Shown piece by piece: positions 17,754 through 24,969 of a stretch of 64,000 bases of DNA. The notes under the pieces were generated by a model. It was not told the origin of the DNA and ran no database searches. It worked only from the letters and a program-made list of their open reading frames with translations. Numbering within the stretch: the first letter of the stretch is position 1; every line of letters begins with the position of its first letter. The stretch lies in the NCBI RefSeq assembly GCF_049257235.1, contig NZ_JBMMUF010000011.1, forward strand, positions 1 to 64,000, read 5' to 3'. A program made the position numbers and the translations under genes. Origin of the DNA: Pseudoalteromonas sp049257235 (GTDB lineage Bacteria > Pseudomonadota > Gammaproteobacteria > Enterobacterales > Alteromonadaceae).

Positions 17754-18071
17754 CTAATGTTTGCGACTGAGGATATCAACAATTTCACGTGTGTTGTTAA
17801 TCACACGAATGATGGTGTCATCAACCTGAATACCGATAATTCCGTCATCTGAGATTGGCTGAATAATACGGCCTCGGTCATAAATATCGCGACTTAAAAT
17901 ATCACCACGGCGCAGTTTCTTTTGCCAGCCTGGAGGAAGTTCACCGCCATTTGCGACTTTCTTCTGAAGGCCCGGCGGAAGCGATTTATGTTTTTCTTTG
18001 TGGTCTTTTGCCTGAGCTAGGCCTGACACCAAGCTAAGTGCCAAAATGGTAAGTGGGATATAACGCGTCAT
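17754..18071 (-). CDS. CigR/RcnB-like small periplasmic protein
   Basis: The protein has 105 residues. A signal peptide (ISLALSLVSGLAQA-type, cleavage near residue 21) is followed by a Lys-rich stretch and the motif LPPGLQKKVANGGELPPGWQKKL (about 31-53), the signature of proteins annotated as anti-virulence regulator CigR family. The C-terminal half is a small beta domain ending IVDILSRKH. It is expected in the periplasm. The family's molecular function is unknown outside Salmonella. GAAGGT precedes the ATG at a good distance. It is monocistronic. Confidence 0.75.
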   Translation of the reverse strand: MTRYIPLTILALSLVSGLAQAKDHKEKHKSLPPGLQKKVANGGELPPGWQKKLRRGDILSRDIYDRGRIIQPISDDGIIGIQVDDTIIRVINNTREIVDILSRKH

Positions 18072-18252
18072 GTTGTTTACCTTCGAATAATAATTAATTT
18101 CAGCCTAACAGGAAAAACTGAACAAGTAATGAAATTGTGTGCTTTGTACCTAAACAGCTGTGATTTTGTGCCACTAATCAATCACTCACAACAGTGATCT
18201 TAGGGTCATTCGCTGCCCGTATGTGAAGTATGGCAAATAGTTAGTGGCACTA

Positions 18253-18405
18253 ATGGCACACAGAAAACAAAACCTTCCATCGAAAATATGCCCCATTTGT
18301 GAGCGCCCTTTCACTTGGCGTAAAAAATGGCAGCGCAACTGGGATGAAGTAAAGTACTGCTCAAAAAGATGTGCTGGTGCACATCACAAACACCGCGGCA
18401 CTTAG
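18253..18405 (+). CDS. DUF2256 small zinc-ribbon protein
   Basis: This 50-codon gene runs from ATG at 18253 to TAG at 18403-18405. The protein has four Cys in CPIC (13 and 16) and C36-x3-C40, with TWRKKWQRNWDEVKYCS between them, the diagnostic pattern of DUF2256. These are likely zinc-ribbon proteins, and they usually sit next to cryptochrome/photolyase genes, as here (photolyase at 20053). The stop codon overlaps the convergent ribonuclease Z gene by 4 bp. The biochemical role is unknown, and involvement in flavoprotein or DNA repair is only suggested by neighbourhood. Confidence 0.85.
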   Translation: MAHRKQNLPSKICPICERPFTWRKKWQRNWDEVKYCSKRCAGAHHKHRGT

Positions 18406-19358
18406 AAGCAACTGCGCACTAACGCACAGTGAGCGGTTTTATCCATTGCTATTGTCATCCCATCTGCCGCTAAAAACAGCCGCCCTGTGTATCGTTGCTG
18501 CGCCACATCCTGAATTTTATCCATACACACTTGTCCACCATAGCGAGCGCTAAAATGCGTCAACAATAAGTATGGCACCCGCTTTTTTTGAGCGTATTCA
18601 CTGATTCGCTCTACGTCACTGTGGCCCGTGTGAAAGCCGACTTTACGCAAATCTGCCGCTAAAAACGTGGCTTCGTGAACGAGAAGATGCACTCCTTCGA
18701 TGATGGAGTCGAGACATTTGGGCGCCTCATTATCGCCACAAATCACCATGACTCTGGGCTGCCATGCTAAAAACGTGTAGTCATCACTGCGTAAATCACG
18801 CCCCTCAAAAGTCACATTCTCACCGCGTTGCAAGCGGTTATAGTGGGGACCACTGCCTACACCATCAGCGCTGAGCTTTTCAATATTAAGTTTGCGCTGA
18901 ATGCGCGTTTCAGTGAACTTAAACGCATAACTGGGCACGCGATGTTTTAGTGCGCATGTTTGGACTTTTAGCCAAGAAAATGCGTTGCTGCTATACGATT
19001 CAATGGGCATAAACGTGAGTTCAAATGGCAACGCTAGGTCAGTCATTTGCATTACACTGTCGATAAATTCCAACACCTCTTTAGGTGCTATCAAGAACAA
19101 TGGCTCTGTGCGACCAGATAAGCCAGCGCTGGCAATCAAGCCCGGCAATCCATAACAATGGTCACCATGCTTATGAGTAATAAATATCGCTTCGAGTTGA
19201 TACAACGACAGCGCGCTCTTAAGAATTTGATGCTGTGTTCCTTCTCCGCAGTCCACTAGATACCATGGCTTTTGGTCTTCTCTAAATACGGCGTAAGCCG
19301 ACACATTGCGATCGCGTGTTGGGGTGCCAGAACTGCTACCTAATACCTGAATTTGCAA
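18402..19358 (-). CDS. rnz: Ribonuclease Z
   Basis: At 318 residues it is the usual length for the short (ElaC-type) tRNase Z. It is a metallo-beta-lactamase fold with the zinc motif THKHGDH (61-67), further ligands near CGDNEAP and HEATF (about 229), and THFSARY at about 268. The enzyme trims 3' trailers of tRNA precursors. The start is a TTG at 19358 supported by a GGA 8 nt upstream. The overlapping ATG upstream is out of frame. The C-terminal tail (MDKTAHCALVRSCF) is slightly unusual and overlaps DUF2256. Confidence 0.88.
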   Translation of the reverse strand: MQIQVLGSSSGTPTRDRNVSAYAVFREDQKPWYLVDCGEGTQHQILKSALSLYQLEAIFITHKHGDHCYGLPGLIASAGLSGRTEPLFLIAPKEVLEFIDSVMQMTDLALPFELTFMPIESYSSNAFSWLKVQTCALKHRVPSYAFKFTETRIQRKLNIEKLSADGVGSGPHYNRLQRGENVTFEGRDLRSDDYTFLAWQPRVMVICGDNEAPKCLDSIIEGVHLLVHEATFLAADLRKVGFHTGHSDVERISEYAQKKRVPYLLLTHFSARYGGQVCMDKIQDVAQQRYTGRLFLAADGMTIAMDKTAHCALVRSCF

Positions 19359-19442
19359 ACTTATTTTCCATTTAAGGCGTATACGTCTTTAATACTACGT
19401 GCAATGTTTCGTTATTAGCAACTCTCCAAGGAGCGACCGGTT

Positions 19443-19700
19443 ATGAAAAATGATATAGACACGAAAACACTACTCAATGTGTATGAGCATATTCAAAAAC
19501 ACGGAGAACAAACAGACAAAGGCAAACTCTTTGAGGGCTTGTATGCGTACTCAGATACCGATGGCTACACCGTTTATCTCGAAGGCAGTGGTGTGATTTT
19601 GCGTTTTGGTTTTCACAATACTTATCATCTCGACTACCAGCACGAAAAAAACAAAGAGGACTTCATGAAGAAACTTGAGAGTATCGCGCATTTGCAATGA
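19443..19700 (+). CDS. DUF3081 family small protein
   Basis: This acidic 85-residue protein matches the DUF3081 pattern known from Vibrio and Shewanella: an N-terminal helix, then GLYAYSDTDGYTVYLEGSGVILRFGFHNTYHLDY, then a C-terminal helix. It has no signal peptide and its function is unknown. GGAGCGA lies 7 nt upstream of the ATG. Its TGA (19698-19700) overlaps an ATG at 19697 by ATGA, which would couple it to the next, possibly frameshifted, reading frame. Confidence 0.75.
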   Translation: MKNDIDTKTLLNVYEHIQKHGEQTDKGKLFEGLYAYSDTDGYTVYLEGSGVILRFGFHNTYHLDYQHEKNKEDFMKKLESIAHLQ

Positions 19701-20060
19701 TCTTAAGTAACGCCGCTGCACGTATCAAAGACCAATACTTAAAACAGGAGTTCGACACACGTGCATCGTTCGCGCAGGCACAGGCCCACACCTGCTCACC
19801 TTCAACAGTACATTGAAAAAGTCGTAGATGCGTTACGTAACGATCCCACCAAGCTGTCAATCATCAGGGCAAATCTGCAGCACTATAGACAACAACCCTT
19901 TTTAAAGCGTGGATTCCTCACTGCGATAGAGCGCTTTGACTGGGTTTTCGCGGCTCATCAAGACGTGGAACAGATATGCTCACAAATACTCAGCGATGAC
20001 TATATTGGTAAACGGCTAAGGCGCTACCCATTGCTCTTCAAAGGAGTACTAGATGATTAA
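19697..20060 (+). CDS. Hypothetical protein, possibly frameshifted (two overlapping frames)
   Basis: Two frames cover this interval. Frame A starts at the ATG at 19697 (ATGA overlap with DUF3081). It encodes MILSNAAARIKDQYLKQEFD followed by TRASFAQAQ, then closes at 19811-19813. Frame B (+1) is open from 19743, with a GTG at 19761, and encodes a 99-residue C-terminal part (HRPTPAHLQQYIEKVVDALR...FKGVLDD). A's coupled start and B's good continuation suggest one ~120-residue protein split by a one-base shift near 19785. A sequencing error, a real frameshift, or B alone from GTG (AGGAG 10 nt upstream) are all possible. B overlaps the photolyase start by 8 bp. No family is recognised. Confidence 0.5.
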
Positions 20061-21522
20061 TCTAGTGTGGTTAAAGCGTGACTTACGCCTTCAAGACCAC
20101 GCAGCGCTGCATTTTGCAACTCAAAGCGAGAGACCAATACTGTGTGTTTATGTTATTGAACCGCAATACTGGCAATTGCCTGACACCAGTAAACGTCAGT
20201 TTGTTTTTGTTGCCCAAGCACTTCGCTCTTTGGCGAACCAGCTAGAGCAACTTGGTGGCTATCTGCTCATACGCCAAGGAAATGTCGTAGACGTACTTAC
20301 GCGCATCCATGCCCATGCGCCAATTCACACACTCTACAACCACCAAGAAACAGGTAATAGCTGGACGTTTGCACGCGACTGTGCCGTATATTCTTGGTGC
20401 AAAGCCAACAACATTGAGGTCAGCACGTATCGTCAACAAGCTGTCTTTAGAGGTGTTGTTGATAGGGATGCGTGGCAAAACAAAGCGAATGCTTGGCTCG
20501 ACGAGCCTTGTTTTAGCGCGCCAAAAAACATCAATAGCCTGATTAAACATCACGATGGCATCGAACTACTCAATAGTTACTGCGGTGACGATGACTTTGA
20601 AGCGCAAAGTGCACAAATTGGGCAACACATCAGCGCACAACAAACGCTGCATAGCTTTATAAACCAGCGAATAAATCAATACCGCTTTGGTATTTCGTCG
20701 ATAATAAAAAGCCCGACGGCCAGTTCACGCTTGAGTCCCTATTTAGCTTATGGACTTGTGAGTTTACGCCAGAGTATTCAACAGCTGCATGGATTGCCAC
20801 CTTTGGCTGGTAATCGCAACGCGATACTGTCACGCATGCATTGGCACAGCCATTTTGTACAAAAGCTAGAGTCCGAACCAGAGTATTGTGAACACGCGGT
20901 GCACCGCGATTTAATTAACTTGCGTGCAGATGAGTTTGACGAAGAGTTATTTACGCGCTGGTGCCAAGGCTGCACAGGAGTCCCTTTTGTCGATGCGTGT
21001 ATGCGTTATCTTCATGAGCATGGTTGGCTTAACTTTCGTATGCGAGCCATGCTCATTGCCTTCTCCAGCTATCAATTGTGGTTGGACTGGAAAAAACCAG
21101 CAGCCTTTTTGGCCCAGCAGTTTGTAGATTATGAGCCCGGGATCCATTACCCTCAGGTACAAATGCAATCAGGAACGACTGGAATAAACCCTTGGCGAAT
21201 GTATAACCCTGTTACTCAGGGGCAAAAATTTGATACCACTGGCGCATTCATACGCCGATGGCTGCCTGAATTGGACCATATACCCAATGCCTATATCCAT
21301 ACTCCGTGGCAATACTGTGGCCTAAAAACAGATGTATATGACAAGCCCAAAGTATTACCAGAGATAGCTCTTCGCCAAGCAAAAGAAAAGATCTCCGCAT
21401 TTTATAAAAAGCATGTTCAATACACAGAAACCAAGCGGGTGATCAGTACACACGCAAGTCGCAAACGCAGTTCAAAAAAACGTACTGAGAAAAAAAATGA
21501 AAAACAATTAAATTTATTTTGA
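20053..21522 (+). CDS. Deoxyribodipyrimidine photolyase / cryptochrome family flavoprotein
   Basis: The protein has 489 residues. The N-terminal alpha/beta antenna-binding domain opens INLVWLKRDLRLQDHAAL. The C-terminal FAD-binding helical domain includes SSRLSPYLAYGLVSLR (about 225-240), RMHWHSHFVQKL, GVPFVDACMRYLHEHGWLNFRMR and GINPWRMYNPVTQGQKFD. The motifs fit light-driven repair of UV pyrimidine dimers, but family members include cryptochromes and I cannot assign the exact class. A Lys/Arg-rich tail (about 465-489) is extra. It overlaps the upstream small gene by 8 bp, so translation is probably coupled. DUF2256 lies nearby. Confidence 0.85.
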   Translation: MINLVWLKRDLRLQDHAALHFATQSERPILCVYVIEPQYWQLPDTSKRQFVFVAQALRSLANQLEQLGGYLLIRQGNVVDVLTRIHAHAPIHTLYNHQETGNSWTFARDCAVYSWCKANNIEVSTYRQQAVFRGVVDRDAWQNKANAWLDEPCFSAPKNINSLIKHHDGIELLNSYCGDDDFEAQSAQIGQHISAQQTLHSFINQRINQYRFGISSIIKSPTASSRLSPYLAYGLVSLRQSIQQLHGLPPLAGNRNAILSRMHWHSHFVQKLESEPEYCEHAVHRDLINLRADEFDEELFTRWCQGCTGVPFVDACMRYLHEHGWLNFRMRAMLIAFSSYQLWLDWKKPAAFLAQQFVDYEPGIHYPQVQMQSGTTGINPWRMYNPVTQGQKFDTTGAFIRRWLPELDHIPNAYIHTPWQYCGLKTDVYDKPKVLPEIALRQAKEKISAFYKKHVQYTETKRVISTHASRKRSSKKRTEKKNEKQLNLF

Positions 21523-21595
21523 TCTGTTTGTTTTTTATCCGCGTATTACCCTATGAATACCCCTTCCTATTGCGACTTCTACCCAATGTTGGGCT

Positions 21596-21627
21596 AGCAG
21601 AGACTCCCCCGTCTCTGCTTTTTTTTA
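21596..21627 (+). terminator. Intrinsic terminator after the photolyase gene
   Basis: AGCAGAGAC (21596-21604) pairs perfectly with GTCTCTGCT (21611-21619) around TCCCCC and is followed by eight T residues. Confidence 0.9.
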
Positions 21628-21728
21628 TCCATTTATCGCGCTGATTTCAGCATTGACCGTATCGCGCTGAAATATGCTGTGTTCAGTGGTATCATTCGCA
21701 GCATTTTAGACTCCATGGAAATATAGGT

Positions 21729-23321
21729 ATGACAAAAGCAGTATCAAATGCCATGCCCGAGCAACAACAGCAAGGGTGGTTTAACCGTTTCCTCGCAACC
21801 GTTGAGTTTCTCGGTAACCTACTCCCTCATCCAATCACCTTATTCGCCCTATTTTGTGTTGCGATCGTGGTGATCAGTGGTATCGCTGACTGGGCTGGAT
21901 TAAGTGCTATTGACCCGCGTCCAGAAGGGGCCAAAGGCCGTGATCCAGACGGCGTAATTGAAGTTGTCAGCTTAATGAGCGCCGAAGGTCTTAGGCGTAT
22001 TTTTGAAGGGCTAGTTACCAACTTCACCGGATTCGCACCACTTGGCACCGTGTTAGTTGCATTGTTGGGTGTGAGTGTAGCTGAACACTCTGGAATGCTA
22101 TCAGCGGCAATGCGCGGTATGGTGATGGGTGCTTCAAAACGCCTAGTGACCTTCATGGTCGTGTTTGCCGCCATCTTATCAAACACCGCATCAGAATTAG
22201 GTTATGTAGTCCTTATTCCGCTTGCAGCCATGATTTTCCATAGCTTGGGGCGCCATCCACTGGCTGGTTTGGCAGCAGCGTTTGCTGGGGTTTCAGGCGG
22301 TTACAGTGCCAATCTATTACTCGGCACCATCGATCCATTACTGGCGGGCATTACGACGCCTGCAGCGCAAATGATCGACCCTGATTATCAAGTCGGCGCA
22401 GAAGCCAACTATTACTTCATGTTTGTATCTGTATTCTTGATTGCTGGTCTAGGTACTTGGGTTACCGAAAAAATCGTCGAACCTCGCCTTGGTAAATATG
22501 ACCCTAAAGAAGCGAGTATTGATTTAGGTGAAAATAAAATTGAACACCTTAGTGACAAAGAAAAGAAAGGCCTGAAGTGGGCTGGGGTGACCTTCTTAGC
22601 ATTAGGCGTAATTCTTGCCATGACCGTTGTGCCAGAAGATGGCATCTTGCGTCACCAAGTAACCGGTGAAGTGAAAGGCTCACCGTTTTTAAAAGGCATC
22701 GTTGTAATCATCTTTATCACCTTTGCGATCCCTGGCTTTGTTTATGGACGCGTTGTTGGTTCTATGAAAAATGACCGAGATGTTATTGATGCCATGAGCA
22801 AAAGCATGGGCTCTATGGGCATGTACATCGTGTTGGTGTTCTTTGCTGCGCAATTCGTCGCATTTTTCAAATGGACCAATCTCGGCACTATCCTGGCAGT
22901 CAATGGGGCGGCCTTATTACAAGCATTGAATCTGACTGGCCCTGAAGTGTTCGTGTTTTTCATTTTGATGTGTGCATTAGTTAACTTGAGTCTTGGCTCA
23001 TCGTCAGCTCAGTGGGCTGTGACCGCACCTATCTTTATACCTATGTTGATGCTTGTCGGTTATGCACCTGAGACAATTCAAGCTGCGTACCGTATCGGTG
23101 ACTCTGTAACCAACTTAATCACCCCAATGATGAGCTATTTTGGTCTCATTCTCGCAGTCGCATGTAAGTACAAAAAAGATATGGGGATCGGCACGTTAGT
23201 CGCAACAATGTTACCGTATAGCATGATCTTCTTTGTTGGATGGGTGTGCTTATTCTATGTATGGGTATTTGTTTTAGGCATGCCGGTTGGGCCGGGATCA
23301 CCGACCTACTATCAACCATAA
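21729..23321 (+). CDS. AbgT-family transporter
   Basis: The 530-residue inner-membrane protein has about 11-13 hydrophobic segments and the AbgT family blocks EFLGNLLPHPITLFALFC (about 28-45), LSNTASELGYVVLIPLAAMIFH, GVSGGYSANLLLGTIDPLLAGITT and SSSAQWAVTAPIFIPMLM. Members export or import p-aminobenzoyl-glutamate. Some act as proton-driven sulfonamide or antimetabolite efflux pumps. The substrate here cannot be told from sequence. No abgA/abgB hydrolase genes are nearby, which leans towards a stand-alone transporter. It is monocistronic with its own terminator. Confidence 0.9.
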   Translation: MTKAVSNAMPEQQQQGWFNRFLATVEFLGNLLPHPITLFALFCVAIVVISGIADWAGLSAIDPRPEGAKGRDPDGVIEVVSLMSAEGLRRIFEGLVTNFTGFAPLGTVLVALLGVSVAEHSGMLSAAMRGMVMGASKRLVTFMVVFAAILSNTASELGYVVLIPLAAMIFHSLGRHPLAGLAAAFAGVSGGYSANLLLGTIDPLLAGITTPAAQMIDPDYQVGAEANYYFMFVSVFLIAGLGTWVTEKIVEPRLGKYDPKEASIDLGENKIEHLSDKEKKGLKWAGVTFLALGVILAMTVVPEDGILRHQVTGEVKGSPFLKGIVVIIFITFAIPGFVYGRVVGSMKNDRDVIDAMSKSMGSMGMYIVLVFFAAQFVAFFKWTNLGTILAVNGAALLQALNLTGPEVFVFFILMCALVNLSLGSSSAQWAVTAPIFIPMLMLVGYAPETIQAAYRIGDSVTNLITPMMSYFGLILAVACKYKKDMGIGTLVATMLPYSMIFFVGWVCLFYVWVFVLGMPVGPGSPTYYQP

Positions 23322-23334
23322 ACTTCTTGTTTCA

Positions 23335-23358
23335 AGCCGGCTCATTGCCGGCTTTTTT
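23335..23358 (+). terminator. Intrinsic terminator after the AbgT transporter gene
   Basis: AGCCGGC (23335-23341), loop TCATT, GCCGGCT (23347-23353) and six T residues form a classic rho-independent terminator. Confidence 0.9.
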
Positions 23359-23460
23359 ATTTGCTTATCCACGAGCTTGCCAGCGTTTGCCAGCGTTTGC
23401 GAGCCTGTACCTGTTTGCTATAGTTGCATGTAGGCGTATACATATTTAAATAACAAACAC

Positions 23461-23547
23461 TTATACCAATTGTATTAGAAAAGTGAGCAAGGATAGCGCT
23501 GGATAAATAGTGGGCTCACTAGGAAGATCATTTATTTAATTCAATTG
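23461..23547 (+). repeat. Dispersed structured repeat, copy A
   Basis: The 87-bp element starts TTATACCAATTGTATTAGAA and ends AGGAAGATCATTTATTTAA followed by TTCAATTG. A second copy in opposite orientation lies at 61011-61089. The outer 20-27 bp at each end are nearly identical between copies. The middle differs but keeps an inverted repeat: GTGAGC (23483-23488) with GCTCAC (23514-23519) here. The ends form an imperfect terminal inverted repeat (ATACCAATTG / CAATTGATAT). It is noncoding and lies just upstream of the DUF2254 gene. It resembles a MITE or REP-like element, with no transposase in sight. Confidence 0.8.
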
Positions 23548-23572
23548 ATATTATGCTCAAGGAGCAGCAAAA

Positions 23573-24913
23573 ATGAAAGCACCACGCAAGCTCGCGGCTC
23601 ACTATCGGGCCATTGTCAGCAGTATCGGCTTTTATCCAGCGATTATTATTAGTTTATTGATGCTCTTTGGCATGTTCCTCGCGTCCATTGAGTATCACCC
23701 TTGGATAATGCAGCGAAAAGCCGCGTGGCCCATGTTATTTGTCTCAGATGTAGACACAGCAAAGACCTTACTTAGCACGTTAGCAGGCGGACTGATCTCA
23801 CTTACAGTGTTTAGTTTTTCAATGGTCATGGTGGTGCTGAACAACGCCTCCGCGACACTCTCACCAAGAGTTTTGCCCGGTTTGATCACCATGAAAGCCC
23901 ATCAATACGTACTGGGTATGTACCTTGGCAGTATTGTTTTTGCGCTCTTAACCTTGATGAACATTCAAATTGAATCTAATTATGTTCAAGTACCTGCTCT
24001 AGCCACGCTTTTTGCACTCATGCTGGGTATTTATAGCCTCATGCTCTTTGTGTTTTTTATTCATTCGATATCTCGCGCCATTCAAGTTGATAATGTACTC
24101 AACACACTGTTCTCGCAAACTCACCAGCAGCTAAAAAATTTAATCGATTACCAAGATGAGCACATTGTGTCGATGCGCCCTGATACTGAACACTGGTTTC
24201 GTCTGCAAAGCCCGCAAGCGGGCTATTTTAAAGGTGTACAAACACAGCAGCTAACAAAAATAATCAAAGAGCATAACTTGGAAGTGATGGTTGAGGTGGA
24301 ACCCGGATTTTTTTGTGTAGAGGGGTTCCCATATTTAGCCTTGAGCCAAGACATCAGTGAAGATGATGAGCTTTGTGCAAAAATTCACAAGTGCAGTGTG
24401 TTTTACATTGAAGAATACATAGGTGATCACTACAGCTATGGTTTGAGGCAAATTGCAGAGATAGCCATCAAAGCACTTAGCCCCGGTATTAATGACCCAG
24501 GGACGGCCGTAAAAGCGGTTGATATGTTGAGTATTCTCACCATAGCTCGTTTGCAAGTGGCCGATGTGAATTACACCATGCTAAATGCCCAACAACAGCG
24601 GCCTAGTTTGTGGTTCCTTGAACCCAGTTTGGTGTCGTTATTAGAAAAAAACTTTGACCCCATTCGCCATTATGGCTGTCAAGACCCCACTATTTTAGTG
24701 AATTTAATTGAGGCGTTGAAAAATATTTTGTTTGTCTGTGAATACAATAAACACTATACCCAAGCCTTATACGATTACGTGAACGCCACCGTGTATGATG
24801 CCAATCGCAACATCCACAATCCCTATGAACGAGCACGTATCACCAATATGCTCACGAAAATGAATGAGGTCGCCAAGCGCCGTGGCGATGAAATCCGTTT
24901 TTTTATTGATTAA
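23573..24913 (+). CDS. DUF2254 membrane protein
   Basis: The protein has 446 residues and three to four N-terminal transmembrane segments (about 20-40, 62-88, 108-130, 140-165). The family motif LISLTVFSFSMVMVVLNNASATLSPRVLPG spans the second. A large soluble C-terminal part includes RQIAEIAIKALSPGINDPGTA, the most conserved DUF2254 block. It should be in the inner membrane. Function is unknown. AAGGAGCAGC precedes the ATG. The upstream region is occupied by dispersed repeat copy A, which may have replaced or altered its promoter. Confidence 0.85.
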   Translation: MKAPRKLAAHYRAIVSSIGFYPAIIISLLMLFGMFLASIEYHPWIMQRKAAWPMLFVSDVDTAKTLLSTLAGGLISLTVFSFSMVMVVLNNASATLSPRVLPGLITMKAHQYVLGMYLGSIVFALLTLMNIQIESNYVQVPALATLFALMLGIYSLMLFVFFIHSISRAIQVDNVLNTLFSQTHQQLKNLIDYQDEHIVSMRPDTEHWFRLQSPQAGYFKGVQTQQLTKIIKEHNLEVMVEVEPGFFCVEGFPYLALSQDISEDDELCAKIHKCSVFYIEEYIGDHYSYGLRQIAEIAIKALSPGINDPGTAVKAVDMLSILTIARLQVADVNYTMLNAQQQRPSLWFLEPSLVSLLEKNFDPIRHYGCQDPTILVNLIEALKNILFVCEYNKHYTQALYDYVNATVYDANRNIHNPYERARITNMLTKMNEVAKRRGDEIRFFID

Positions 24914-24918
24914 GTGGT

Positions 24919-24960
24919 GTTGACCTTTGAGGTCTGAATTTTATCACATCAAAGATCAAC
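24919..24960. terminator. Possible bidirectional hairpin between convergent genes
   Basis: GTTGACCTTTGA (24919-24930) and TCAAAGATCAAC (24949-24960) pair over 12 positions with one mismatch and an 18-bp loop. No strong T-tract is present, so terminator function is uncertain. Confidence 0.4.
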
Positions 24961-24969
24961 GCCTGCTCA

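Noticed and set aside
18371..18553. Plus-strand ORF over the ribonuclease Z C-terminus
   Set aside because: It is a shadow of rnz and overlaps the DUF2256 gene in another frame.
23378..23400. Tandem CAGCGTTTGC repeat (two copies)
   Set aside because: Only two 10-bp units after a terminator, with no further structure. Treated as chance.
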